Source of the DNA: Aldrovandia affinis
Taxonomy: Eukaryota; Chordata; Actinopteri; Notacanthiformes; Halosauridae
Assembly: GCA_029706075.1 (NCBI GenBank)
Contig: JAINUG010000212.1
Span: forward strand, 931,011 to 995,010
Direction of reading: 5' to 3'
DNA length: 64,000 nt
Position 1 is the stretch's first letter. Every line of letters starts with the position of its first letter. The notes under the pieces were generated by a model. It was not told where the DNA came from. It saw only the letters and a list, made by a program, of their open reading frames with translations, and ran no database searches. Below, piece by piece: positions 21,741 to 33,380 of the stretch. Both the position numbers and the translations under genes were made by a program.

Positions 21741-24700
21741 CCATCCATCCATCCATCTTCTACCGCTTCTCCATTTCGGGTCGCGGGGGCAGCGTCCTAA
21801 GCAGGGAGACCCAGACTTCCCTCTCCCTGGCCACTTCGTCCAGCTCTTCCGGGGAATCGAGGCGTTCCCAGGCCAGCCGAGAGACATAGTCTCTCCAGCG
21901 TGTCCTGGGTCTTCCGGGCCTCCTCCCGGTGGGACGTGCCCGAACACCTCACCAGGGAGGCGTCCAGGAGGCATCCTAACCAGATGCCCGAGCCACCTCA
22001 TCTGGCTCCTCTCGATGCGGAGGAGCAGCGGCTCTACTCTGAGCCCCTCCCGGATGACCGAGCTCCTCACCCTATCTCTAAGGGAGAGCCCAGACACCCT
22101 GCGGAGGAAACTCATTTCGGCCGCTTGTATTCGCGATCTCGTTCTTTCGGTCACTACCCACAACTCGTGACCATAGGTGAGGGGAACATAGATCGACCGG
22201 TAAATCGAGAGCTTTGCCTTTAGGCTCAGCTCCCTCTTTCCCACGACAGACCGATGCAGCGTCTGCATCACTGCCGACGCTGCACCAATCCGCCTGTCGA
22301 TCTCCCGCTCCATCCTTCCCTCACTCGTGAACAAGACCCCGAGGTATTTAAACTCCTCCACTTGGGGCAGGATCTCCTCCCCGACCCGGAGAGTGCACTC
22401 CACCCTTTTCCGGCTGAGAACCATGGTCTCGGATTTGAGGTGCTGATTCTCATCCCAGCCGCTTCACACTCGGCTGCGAACCGCTCCAGCGAGAGCTGAG
22501 GTCACGGCCGATGAAGCCAACAGGACCACATCATCTGCAAAGAGCAGTGACCCAATCCTCAGGCCACCGAACCGACCCTCAACGCCCGGCTGCGCCTAGA
22601 TATTCTGTCCATAAAGGTTATGAACAGAACCGGTGACAAAGGGCAGCCCTGGCGGAGTCCAACCTCACCGGGAACAAGTCCGACTTACTGCCAGCAATGC
22701 GACCAAGCTCTGGCACGGGTCGTACAGGGACCGAATGGCCCGTATCAAGGGGTCCGGTACCCCATACTCCCGGAGCACCCCCACAAGACTCCCTAGGGAC
22801 ACGGTCGAAAGCCTTCTCCAAGTCCACAAAACATGTGTAGACTGGTTGGGCAACTCCCATGCACCCTCCAGGACCCCGCGGAGGGTGTAGAGCTGGTCCA
22901 CAGTTCCGCGACCAGGACGAAAACCACATTGCTCCTCCTGAATCCGAGGTTCAACCATCCGACGGACCCTCCCTCTCCAGAACCCCTGAATAGACCTTAC
23001 CAGGGAGGCTGAGGAGTGTGATCCCCTATAGTTGGAACACACCCTCCAGTCCCCTTTCTTGAAGAGGGGACCACCACCCCGGTCTGCCAGTCCAGAGGCA
23101 CTGCCCCCGATGTCCACGCGATGCTGCAGAGTCGTGTCAACCAAGACAGCCCCACAACATCCAGAGCCTTGAGGGACCGGGCGGATCTCATCCACCCCGA
23201 GGCCCTGCCACCACGGCTTTTTAACCACCGTGGCGACTCTCAGCCCCAGAGATAGGAGAGCCCACCCGAGTCCCTAGACCCTGCTTCCTCGCTGGAAGGC
23301 GTGTCGGTGGGATTGAGGAGGTCTTCGAAGTATTCCCTCCACCGACCCACAACAACCCGAGTCGAGGTCAGCAGCGCCCATCCCCACTGTACACAGTGTT
23401 GACAGTGCACTGCTTCCCCCTGAGACGCAGGATGGTGGTCCAGAACCTCTCGGCCGCTCGGGAAGTCGTTCTCCATGGCCTCACCGAGCTCCTCCCATGC
23501 CCGAGTTTTTGCCTCAGCGACCGCCGGCCGCCGGGCGCTCCGCTTGGCTCGCCGATACCCATCTGCTGCCTCCGGAGTCCCACAGGCCAAAAAGGTCCGA
23601 TAGGACTCCTTCTTCAGCTTGACGGCATCCTTCACTGCCGGTGTCCACCAGCGGGTTTCGGGGATTACCGCGACAGGCACCGACGACCTTGCGGCCACAG
23701 CTCGGTCAGCCGCCTCGACAATAGAGGCACGGAACATGGCCCACTCGGACTCAATGTCCCCGCCTCCCCGGGACATGGTTGAAGCTCTCCCGGAGGTGGG
23801 AGTTGAAACTCCTTCTGACAGGAGACTCTGACAGATGTTCCCAGCAGACCTCTGTCACGTTTGGGCCTGCCAGGCCTGACCGGCATCCTCCCCCACCATC
23901 GGAGCCAACTCACCACCAGGTGGTGATCAGTTGACAGCTCAGCCCTCTCTTCACCCGAGTGTCCAAGATCATGCGGCCGCAAGTCCGGCGACACGACCAC
24001 AAAGTCGATCATTGAACTGCGGCCCAGGGTGTCCTGGTGCCAGGTGCATATATGGACACGCTTGTGCTTGAACATGGTGTTCGTTATGGACAATCTGTGA
24101 CAAGCACAGAAGTCCAACAACAAAGCACCATTCTGGTTCAGATCGGGGCCGTTCCTCCCAATCACGCCCTCCAGGTCTCACTATCGTTGCCCACGTGAGC
24201 ATTGGAAGTCTCCCAGCAAAAACGAGGGAGTCCCCGGAAGGAGTGTTCTCCAACACCCTCCAAGGACTCCAAAAAGGGTGGGTATTCTGAGCTGCTGTTT
24301 GGAGCATAAGCACAAACAACAGTCAGGACCCGTCCCCCCACCCGAAGGCCGAGGGAGGCTACCCTCTCTCGTCTACCGGGGTGAACCCCAATGTACAGGC
24401 AACGAGCCGGGGGCAATAAGTATTCCCACCCCTGCTCGGGCCTCCCACCAGGGGCAACTCCAGAGTGGAAGAGAGTCCAACCTCTCAAGGAGACTGGTTC
24501 CAGAGCCCATGCCATGCGTCGAGGCGAGGCCGACTATATCTAGCCGGAACCTCTCAACCTCCCGCACCAGCTCAGGCTCCTTCCCCGCCAGAGAGGTGAC
24601 ATTCCACGCCCCTAGAGCTAGCTTCTGCAGCCGAGGATCGGACCGCCAAGGCCCGCCTCGGCCGCCGCCCATCTCACACTGCACCCGACTTGGCCCCTCC

Positions 24701-25041
24701 CATGGGTGGTGAGCCCATGGGAAGGGGGTCTACGTTGCCTCTTCGGGCTGTGCCCGGCCGAGCCCCATAGGTGTAGGCTCGGCCACCAGGCGCCTCGAGC
24801 CCTACCCCGGGCCTGGCTCAGGGGGCCCCGTGACCCGCGTCCGGGCGAGGGAAACGATTTCCCATTTTTTGTTTGTCGTCATGGGGGTCTTGTGAGCCAC
24901 GCTTTGTCTGGTCCCTCACCCAGGACCTGTTTGCCTTGGGTGACCCTACCAGGGGCATGAAGCCCCCGACAACTTAGCTCCTGGGATCATTGGGACACGC
25001 AAACCCCTCCACCACGGTAAGGTGGCGGCTCAAGGAGGAGC
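21741..25041 (-). mobile_element. Full-length-looking RTE/Rex3-like LINE with 12-bp target duplication
   Basis: The element is flanked by ccctgggaacat at 21729-21740 and 25042-25053. Its 3' end is a GGAT/GATG repeat (21741-21757), as known for fish Rex3-type elements. On the minus strand from the 5' end: a roughly 300-nt leader, an apurinic endonuclease region (24684 to about 23850; LGAWNVTSLAGKEPELVREV, then CTWHQDTLGRSSMIDFVVV, STDHHLVVSW), then a reverse transcriptase (about 23780-21740; NYRG.., CGFRPGRGTVDQLYTL, FKYLGVLFTSEGRME, YGHELWVVTERTRSRIQAAE). Several frameshifts and stops break the frame, so it is inactive. Exact clade is uncertain. Confidence 0.85.
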
Positions 25042-25089
25042 CCCTGGGAACATATTAGTCCAAATCTAGTCCGGCGAAATCTCAGAACG

Positions 25090-25238
25090 CCTGGGTCCTC
25101 TTTTTAGAAACAACATCATAGAATTTAATTGCTTTTAGATATTGCATCTAGTTTTTTGGCGGGAAGTGTACAACCCTGGAGGCAGAACATACAACATGTA
25201 TTATCTGTAGTGTTGTTTTCTAAAAACAGGACCCAGGT
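25090..25238. repeat. MITE-like inverted repeat
   Basis: 'cctgggtcctctttttagaa' (from 25090) is mirrored by 'ttctaaaaacaggacccagg' (to 25238). No coding content is visible and the family is unknown. Confidence 0.65.
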
Positions 25239-25386
25239 AAAAATCGATCCAAATTGGTTGTAAATATGTTTTTAACCAGTCACCATGCCATACTGTATGG
25301 GTTTGTTTTTTGTATAAAATGGCACACCTCTCATACAGATATGAGAGGGAATATCTGCAATGCCGCCAAAGTGGAATTCATGGCGG

Positions 25387-25712
25387 TGTCATGTTTTGCC
25401 ATGTTTGTTTTTGTATTTTATTATTTTTCTCATTGATCATTATTCACTGTGCCGATTGTGTGTAAGCCAGAGTTTGTTTGTATTTTCCGAGACACCCCTT
25501 CTGTTTGACTTCGAGTTTGCCTTCCGATTTTGTTTGTTTGCCGTTCTGATTATTTGGTTTTGACTTTTGTATTGCCTTTTTGACTACGCTTTCGGATTTC
25601 GATTTTGTACTTTATCTACCTCTGACTATCGGCTTTTGAAACCTGCTTGAGCATTAAACGTTCCTTTCCTGCCTTCCTGGTCTGCGTCTGGGTCCCTGTT
25701 CGGTGCCTCACA
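25387..25712 (+). mobile_element. Possible solo LTR
   Basis: It starts TGTCATGTTTTGCC and ends CCTCACA, with a T-rich body and 'gagcattaaacgttcctttc' as a likely polyadenylation region about 70 bp before the end. This is how fish Ty3/gypsy LTRs look. No flanking duplication or internal domain is visible. Confidence 0.4.
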
Positions 25713-26180
25713 ACCCCTTTAATATAAAGAAGGCTGGGAAGGACTATTGCCTTCAGGACCAGGATCTTACCCGTCATTGTCAGGGGCCGTGCGCTCCAGC
25801 TCCTGATTTGTCTCTGGACGTGGCGGAGGGCCTCCTCCCAGCTCCGGTTCCCTCCCCTGTCGTTCTGGAAGATGACCCCCAGAAGCTGCTACACACAAAC
25901 TAAATGGAGGGCAGCTAGCATTCCTGTGGCTAAGCTAGCTGCTCACCATGACAATAATTTATTGCATTCTGCAAAAGCATTTAAATGACACGATGTTGCA
26001 GGACATAACATTGTAAAACCAAAAGTAAACCCAGTAGCTGCTGACTGCCTAAACTCATGTTTTATGAGTGAACGAATGGGCATTACCCAAAGCTACTGAA
26101 TGAAATCAACAACAATCACAACTCTTTCGGGGCTCAAGAGTGACAACACTTGAGTTCTTCTAATTGGGTACATTATCTAG
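25713..26180. other. Unassigned intergenic stretch
   Basis: A 66-codon open frame at 25703-25903 gives a proline-rich peptide with no recognisable family. It could be a remnant internal to the LTR element on its left. Nothing else is visible. Confidence 0.4.
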
Positions 26181-26259
26181 TTGTGTTTGCTATCAGAACA
26201 ATGCATTGCAATGGTTTAGCACTCATGGGCCAAGTTAATCTATCACGCCAACGAACGGC

Positions 26260-26467
26260 TATCTCACTCCACTGAACTAACGAGACGTGTCTGAACGAAT
26301 CGATTCGCGAACGGTTAACCCGGCTCAAACGAGAATCACAACATTTTCGAGTCTTTGTTCGCTGGTAGGGGGGTTCCTATGCGCTCTGGGGAAGTGGTGA
26401 TTACTGAATCAAATGAACGAATCGTTCGTGAAAGAGTTAGGAAAAATAATCAAACTTCCCATCACTA
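26260..26467. mobile_element. hAT-like repeat fragment
   Basis: Repeated 'gaacgaatcg' motifs are followed by the end 'acttcccatcactac', which resembles the CAGTGATGGGAAGT terminal repeats of fish hAT elements. The other end is not found. Confidence 0.45.
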
Positions 26468-26594
26468 CAACGCAAACATCTGTTCAAATTTGAATTTCAG
26501 CGCCACCCTCACTGCGCAGGCGCCATGAGGACTACCCACGTGTTTGGGCAATAGCCTATGAGAAGACGGGCTGAAATATTCACTGCCCTCCCAC

Positions 26595-26728
26595 CTTTTT
26601 TGATTCGGTTCCGTAAACTGTATTTAATGCTGTCCTTTATTTGAACTGTTTCATTTTTGTACATTTCAGTTTGACTTTCACCACTAGTGTCGGTATCTCC
26701 CACGAAACACTTGATTTGAACATCTTGT
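26595..26728 (-). CDS. Weak candidate coding exon of an unknown gene
   Basis: On the minus strand an acceptor-like 'tgtaattcag' precedes 134 nt open in one frame. The frame reads QDVQIKCFVGDTDTSG, then YKNETVQIKDSIKYSLRN, and ends at AAAAAAG|GTGGGAGG, a plausible donor. The composition (charged, no repeats, no transposon resemblance) differs from neighbouring frames. I do not recognise the protein. It may belong with the promoter-like region at 28560-28665, but I could not bridge the two. Confidence 0.2.
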
Positions 26729-26879
26729 CTGAATTACATATGTCCTTCTATGGCATATTATGTTATATTAGAAATGTAGATAATTTCCTGTAAAGATACA
26801 TGGATGTATCCGATATATATTTTTTAATCCCAAAGGCTGTACATTGCAAGGCACTGTTTCTATAGCGTCGGTATTTTAT

Positions 26880-27480
26880 CAGTCGAGAAAGTGACGCATA
26901 TCGCGGAAAGGTTCAGCGAAGCCCATATCTCTGTGTGATGGACGTGCATCGCATCTTTGTACGTTTCGTCTTTCTTGATCGTTGCGTCATTTTTATGCTT
27001 AGGATTGAATGCTTGTTAAGGTAGTTAGGCCATAAAGTGAACCCGTTTTTCGTTTAATCTCATAGACTTGGACACTTTTTTGTCTTGCTTTGACACAGAC
27101 TGTTCTAACTGTTCATAAAGATGATGGTTTTGTTGAGGTGTACTTTTGATTTACATTCTTAGATGGGCTGAGATTAATTTAACATCACAAAATAACATCT
27201 CATCAGTGTACTTGTACAGTTTTGTGCATGTATTGCCTCAGAACGGCATCTCTGTGTCATCAAACTTTCACCTTTGTTGCTTCTTCTTAGCTCTGTAGCC
27301 CTCTCTCTATTCCCTCTGTAATGTAGTCAAATTGTGCATTGTTATCGTTGAATGTCCATTACTTTGTCAAATCTCGGTCGAGGTAGACCTCTGCCTACGG
27401 TCCTATATGTACTGTAGCTGTCAATGGCCTCACAGATGCTGCAAGAATAAAGTTGCAAGCAGAACCATCAGCATATGATT
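26880..27480. other. Unassigned stretch with an AATAAA near 27446
   Basis: No coding frame is convincing. A plus-strand AATAAA occurs in 'ctgcaagaataaagttgcaa', so it could be the 3' end of an unrecognised transcript. Confidence 0.25.
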
Positions 27481-27499
27481 TTCGTTTTTTTATTCACAT

Positions 27500-27700
27500 T
27501 CATTACATTACATTACATTACAGTCATTTAGCAGATGCTTTTATCCAAAGCGACTTACAATAAGTGCATTTAACGTAGGTAAGAGAACTGCTAGTCACCA
27601 GAAATCATAAGTACATCTCCCTACTAAACAAGCATCCAAGAGCATAACCAGTGCTGAGGTAAGTGCAAGAACAAATCTATACAAATACAGTACAATATCT
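27500..27700 (-). mobile_element. SINE/L2-type tail
   Basis: 'cattacattacattaca', then 'catttagcagatgcttttat' and 'ccaaagcgacttacaataag', is the reverse of the common fish L2/SINE 3' tail. The head is not preserved. Confidence 0.65.
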
Positions 27701-28560
27701 AGGTATGTTATAACATTTTGAAATGTTATAAATCATTTGCAAATAAATTGCATGACATTTTCAGTAATTTACAGATTGGAGCATTCTAAAAAAGATATGA
27801 TATATCTTAATTTGAATTATCTGAAGTTACATCACATCATTACATGTTGCGCAGGCAGTGAGCATTTGGGCAAAGATATCTCACATTCCGGGTCAAAAAT
27901 ATCGCATTTCGCATCGACAGATTTCAATGAAATTTCACCAGAAACAAGATAAAATGTTACATTAACGTCCTGGATACCTTTTATTTAGTCCTGAACTTGA
28001 GATATATCATTTTGAAAGCACTAAACACGAGTCTGACCCTGGAGTGTAGCGTATAACCAAACCGAGCAATGTTTAATCACATTTCGGAAACAAGATAGAG
28101 GATCGAGTTTTCAACTACGTTATATCGCAGACATATGGTGGAAAAAAAAAAACCCCGACAGCCCTTGAAAAGCCTGCATTTTTGGGGTACGGCCATAGTC
28201 TCTCGTAATCACTCGCACAGGGACACAGGCACATCTAGACCGCCGCTGCGCACGGAAATTGTAACATACCTATTTGCTAATAAGGATCAGAGTAGTAGGC
28301 TATACATAGCCTATACATTTATGGGTACATATACATTTATGGGTCGTGACAAAAAAACTAAACTGCAGGATACAGATGTTGTCTATGGAAAATGCATTTA
28401 AAAAGTAGGCTAGTGCCCAGGTGTGAAAACAAATCACGTTCGAGGCACTTTTTCTTAGTTCACCTTTTGCCTCTTCGTTCTTTATGGACGTGACATGCAT
28501 ATAGCACTGTTTATAATCCCTTTTGTGCACTTTCGGAGGACTTGGCAGGATTTCCATCAT
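27700..28560. other. Unassigned AT-rich stretch
   Basis: Short open frames at 27737-27952 and 28135-28401 have no recognisable motifs. No RNA gene is seen. Confidence 0.4.
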
Positions 28561-28665
28561 CTTCGCTAGTGCTTGTTAACGACATGGAGGCAGACATCTT
28601 GGAAGCTAGTTCCAAAAAGCGGCCACCTTATTGGTCTAGCGGGATCACGTGACGGCCGCTTCACC
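28560..28665 (-). promoter_or_regulatory. Promoter-like sequence with possible first exon
   Basis: Reading the minus strand: 'cgtcacgtgatcc' (an E-box/CRE-like CACGTGA), a CCAAT box in 'agaccaataagg', then 'ccaagatgtctgcctcc', where an ATG opens a short serine-rich frame (MSASMSLTSTSEDDG) that stops after about 28 codons. The layout resembles a CpG-type housekeeping promoter. No donor is convincing. Confidence 0.25.
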
Positions 28666-29009
28666 ACTCGTGAACAAACTCTGATTACGCCCAGGACGTA
28701 CTAGTACCGAATTTAAACACTGATTATAAAATAACTGCAGGATTCCACGAGTAGAAGTTTTATTTTCTCGCTCAACACCAATAGATATTTTTTATGAAGT
28801 AAAAAGTGTGTGGTCGGGTTTGATGGGAACGAGATTCGCTTTCTAGACACATTTTCGGCGTTCACCTACGGCCTAAATTGGACATGCCATCTGTAGATAG
28901 GATTCTGTTTGCACCTCAATAAGGGATCATTAGCTAGACGCAGCTCGATTTGCTTCCGAGTCTCCTCATCTGACCCTTAAATAATGTCAATGGATGGGTA
29001 TAATCCCGG
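28666..29009. other. Unassigned stretch
   Basis: No gene or recognisable repeat. Confidence 0.4.
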
Positions 29010-29434
29010 GGTACACTATACTGGAAAAGAACAATGACAAATAAACATTATATACTATATATATTTTTTCCTTCAGTAATATTCCAATGTATTAAAAATG
29101 ATAAGTTCAAAATTCCCTATTGTTCTAGAGACGCTTCTGGAGCTGTCTCCTAATAGTGAAGTGAGCAAATGAACAAAAAAACTCTGTAATGGCAGTCTTC
29201 TAACCAACCAGCAGAGCAGCCAGACTCCAGTACTGCTACTACTACATGAGCACAATACGAACAGACATCAACTACACCCTGGACACGTTATGAAATCAAC
29301 AGTACACGCAACACACAATCGGAAGCATTTTAGATTGTGTGTACAGCGTGATCAATATGAACACACAAATAAACAAACATTCTGCTCTTTATCGCATCAC
29401 TTTCTCAGCCAGAACATTTACCTTCCATATACAG

Positions 29435-31978
29435 CAGGGGTGTCAAACTCAAATACCCAGTGGGCCAAAATTCAAAACTTGGACAAAGTAGCGGGCCAAC
29501 ATTGATATTTATTGAAAAAAATCTTCCTCCAGATATAACAATGAACCTTTTCATATGGACCCAAATAAGTTTTGCTTAAACATTGAATATGGAACAAGCA
29601 AAGCTTAATACTATACAATATATAACTTAATATTGCACACATGCAAAATCGAATTTCAAATAAAAAAACACATCAATGGCATTCATTTCTTAAATAAAAA
29701 TTGTATGCCTTTTTTTATTTGCAGCCTTCTGATTTAAATTTCAACAGTAACTTTTTTTAACGGGCTAATAATAAATGTAAAAATAAAATAACAATAATAA
29801 ACCAATTAACTAATAATAATATCCTTCAATGAACATGCAACCATTAAAGCCCATGCCTTGGAGTAGCAAGGAAAAGTGCATAAAGAAAACGTTAATTACA
29901 GCTCAGTTTGCTACACACTGATCTACTCTGATGTGTCCAAGCCAGATACCTGCCATCTCTTCTTGGATGCTAGTTCATCAATGTCTGGGCTCAGGCTTTG
30001 AGCTGAGGAAATCCTCAGGATCGAGCGAAGGTGTTCATCAGTCAGACGTCTCCTGTGAGATGTTTTGGTCATCTTCATCGAGGAGAATAGTTGCTCACAT
30101 AGATAAGTGCTGCCGAACATGGAGAGCATCTGAGCAGCTTGGGTGCGGAGCTGAGGCATTGTGTTAGGGATGAACTGTGGAAACTGTGCAGCGCCCACAG
30201 CGTCATACTTTGCCTTCAACGTGTCACTACACTGGAGTTCAATCAGTTCCATTTGGAGGTTGGTTGGTGCGTTTTCAACGTCAACTGCAAACGGATTACT
30301 GAGCAGTTCAAACCTAGATTTCTGAACATCAAAGTCGGCAAATCGGCGGGTAAACTCAGCGCTAAGTACGCTGAGTTTTTCAGCAAACTGTGCACATGGG
30401 AACACGGTGGTAGAGATCTGCATTTTCATCTTTTGGCAGCAGGGAAAATGGCCCAGGTTTCCTTGCAGCATCTGATTCTCCCACAGGCACAATTTAGTTT
30501 TAAAAGCCCTCATTGTAGCGTACATGTCTGTGATGATGCGCCCGTCCCTGAAGCTGCAGGTTCAGCGCATCGAGATGGCTCGTGATGTCACACATAAAGG
30601 CCAGCTCACACAGAAACTTTTGCTCCCGGAGCTCTGCTGTGTCTTTTCCTTTGCTTTCCAGAAACTGAAAGATTTCCTCACGCAGCTCGAAAAATCTGTT
30701 CAGTACTTTTCCTCGGCTTAACCATCTCACCTCTGTGTGATACGGCACGTCTACGTATTCCGAACCACACTCCTCCAGAAAAGACTTGAACTGGCGGTGA
30801 TTCAGTCCTTTGGCCCGTATAAAGTTAACTACTCGTGTTACTGTGGTCATAACATGTTCCATCTTTAGGGCTTTGCCACACAGCGATTCTTGATGTATGA
30901 TGCAGTGATAAACAGTCAGCTCACCTGCACAGTTCTCCTCCGCATCTTCTCCCGAACCCTGCCCACCAGTCCTCTTTTGACCGCACATCGCTGGCGCACC
31001 ATCTGTTGTTAATCCCACGAGTTTATCCCACGGCAGTTTCATTTCAGTTACACATTTGGAAACCTCTTCAAAGATTTCCTTTCCTGTGGTTGTGCCATGC
31101 ATTGATTTTAATCCTAAAAGTTCCTCCGTAACACACAGATTTGAGTCCACTCCGCGGATGAAGACCGACAGCTGGGCAGTATCAGATGCGTCGCTGCTCT
31201 CATCCACAGCAAGAGAGAATGTAACGAAATCGTTTCCCTTTTCCATCAGCTGGTCATATAGATTGGTGGCAAGATCACATGTGCGATCAGCTACAGTATT
31301 TCTGCTCAGGCTCACATTTGAAAATGCTTGCTTTTTCTCTGGGCAAACGACGTCACAAACTTTCATCATGCATTTTTCACAAACTCTCCCTCATTGAAGG
31401 GCCGGGCCGATTTTGCGATCTCTGCTGCTACAATAAAACTAGCCTTTACAGCAGCCTCACTTTGTGATGTGGCTTTTTGAACATAGTCTGTTGTGAAACC
31501 AAACTTCTTTTCATCTCCTCTACTTTCTGGCGCTTTTGAGTCATGTCCAGGTCCTTGTACTTGTCGTGGTGTTTCGTTTCATAGTGCCGTCTAATGTTGT
31601 ACTCCTTGGTTATAGCCACGTTGGCTCCACATACAAGACAAACAGGTCTGTCTTTTACATATGTAAACAGATATTCTGTCTGCCACCTGTCCAGAAAGCT
31701 CCTGTTTTCTGCCTTTCTCTTCGCCATTTTTAGGAGGGGTATCAAGGTGCCGGTAGTAGCATAAGGTTGCTATGAGGACTGTCAACAGAGGAGAGCGTGA
31801 TGCCTGATTGGCCCGCCAAAACACCAGCAGAGCATTCTGGGATTTGTAGTATTAGCGGTACATGCACTCTATAATACTGGCGGGCCAGCTCTAGTAGTAA
31901 TTTGGTTTTGCCTCGCGGGCCAAATATAATTACACTGGGGGCCAAATTTGGCCCGCGGGCCAGAGTTTGACACCTATG
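29435..31978 (-). mobile_element. hAT transposon with 8-bp target duplication
   Basis: 2544 bp. The right-end reverse complement CATAGGTGTCAAACTCTGGC pairs with the left end CAGGGGTGTCAAACTCAAAT. It is flanked by atatacag at 29427-29434 and 31979-31986. The matching unoccupied site exists in the paralogous block at 5457-5464, so the insertion boundaries are certain to the base. Confidence 0.95.
29923..31730 (-). pseudogene. hAT transposase with frameshifts (GTF2IRD2/ZBED-like family)
   Basis: Three consecutive minus-strand segments form one broken transposase. 31446-31745 encodes a BED-type zinc finger (RPVCLVCGANVAITKEYNI, then RRHYETKH). 30500-31369 encodes the catalytic and insertion region ([54 protein letters not shown]). 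29923-30525 encodes the C-terminal dimerisation region (TYLCEQLFSSMKMTKTSHR, RRLTDEHL). One-base shifts separate the parts near 31470, 31370 and 30555. The protein family is recognised from domesticated vertebrate relatives; this copy cannot make intact protein. Confidence 0.85.
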
Positions 31979-32790
31979 ATATACAGGATACAACATCGCC
32001 ATCTAGTGGTTTACTATGGCTCGATCTGTTCTACTAATCACGTGAATGTAGGGGTATTTTAGCAAGCATGCTCAGACATTTGCAACAGCTCTGAGGACCA
32101 AAGTGGACATGACTGAGACGTTCCTCAATTTCACATCAAAGATTCCCATGAAGACCAAAAGCCTGAATAAGAGCGACTGTTTAAATATGGGTGTATGCAG
32201 CTGTAGAATAAAAATTAATTGACAAAAATGTCAGCAAAAAATTAACACAAAGTCATCGCAATGGCCATCTAGTGTCCAGATTGAACCCGATTGAAAATGT
32301 GTGGTTCTAACTAAAGAGGACAGCCCACAAGCGCAGACTGAAGGATGGGGAGACTGTGTATGGAGGAGCGGTCAAAGATATATTCACCAATCTCATAAAC
32401 ACTATAGATGACTCAGTAGTATTATCACTGCAAGGGGAGCATGCACAAAGTACTAAAAACAGGGGTGTGAATAATTGTGACACTTCTTTTTGGAGGAAGA
32501 AATATTTGTTAAACAAAATATTCTGTAAACAAATACATGCATTATTTTATACAGGTTTTTTACGAATCTTTATCAAGTGTGAATAATTTTGGAGTTGACA
32601 GTATATGAAATTATTCCCAGAGTGGTGCTTTGGTACATTCTTGGGGCTTTAGTGCTCTCTGCAAGAAGTCACAGATAACTTAATTTATTCACATTTTCAA
32701 TGAATCACTCTCTTCTTGGGCTATACCAGAAGGTTCAATCTGTTGGCCCTTCCAGAACCAGGTATAGGCAACATAACATTTAACAACATA

Positions 32791-33240
32791 TCCATCCATC
32801 CATCCATCCATCCATTATCTAAGCCGCTTATTCCTGGTCAGGGTCGCGGGGGGCTGGAGCCTATCCCAGCATGTGTTCCGGGCGAGAGTACACCCTGGAC
32901 AGGTCACCAATCCATCGCAGGGCACACACACCATTCACTCACACACTCATACCTACGGGCAATTTAGACTCTCCAATTAGCCTAACGTGCATGTCTTTGG
33001 ACTGTGGGAGGAAACCGGAGTACCCGGAGGAAACCCACGCGGACACGGGGAGAACATGCAAACTCCGCACAGAAAGGCCCCCGGCCTGGATTCAAACCCG
33101 AGACCTTCTTGCTGTGAGGCGACAGCGCTATCCACTGCACCACCGTGCCGCTCTAGATAGATAGATAGATCCTTTATTTGTCATTGTAACACGTACAACG
33201 AAATTGAAATGCCAACCAGTCAGTGCAAAATTACAACATA
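32791..33240 (-). mobile_element. (GATG)-tailed tRNA-derived SINE plus TAGA-tailed fragment
   Basis: On the minus strand the SINE reads 'gcggcacggtggtgcagtgg' (A-box), 'gtctcgggtttgaatccagg' (B-box), a body with 'cacagtccaaagacatgcac', and a GGAT repeat end. It is followed on the right by (TAGA)4 and 'cctttatttgtcattgtaac', another retroelement tail. 'acaacatatcc' flanks both sides, a probable 11-bp target duplication. A cleaner copy of the SINE is at 51361-51724. Confidence 0.8.
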
Positions 33241-33380
33241 TCCAAGGACTTCAAATATTATCTGGTGTCACAGAGATGTGAAAATGTGCCGACTGGTGTG
33301 TCTGCCCACATTGTTACTTTGCACCAATTCTTAAAATGTGAAGAGCTTAACACAGGACATCTGAAGTGCCTGGGACAGTG

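Larger units (their letters stand above)
29010..33380. repeat. Dispersed repeat block, copy 2, interrupted by hAT and SINE insertions
   Basis: 29010-29426 and 31987-33380 match 5088-6405 in order and orientation. It again holds the Tc1-like transposase C-terminal remnant (32275-32610). It is split by the hAT at 29435-31978 and by a SINE-containing insertion at about 32791-33240. A 30-bp piece next to the SINE is inverted relative to copy 1. An extra 50-bp insertion lies at about 29040-29098. Confidence 0.8.

Noticed and set aside
21657-22424. A 255-codon host gene
   Set aside because: Motifs (FKYLGVLFTSEGRME, YGHELWVV) are those of the C-terminal part of the LINE protein, and it lies within the 12-bp target duplication.
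31446-31745. A host ZBED/GTF2IRD2-type zinc-finger gene
   Set aside because: It lies inside a hAT element with exact terminal repeats and target duplication, and the downstream frame is shifted several times; it is a transposase remnant rather than a domesticated gene.
32356-32586. Conserved 76-codon frame, also at 5834-6064
   Set aside because: It reads through a decayed Tc1-like transposase C-terminus in the wrong frame; similarity between the two loci reflects duplication of the repeat block.
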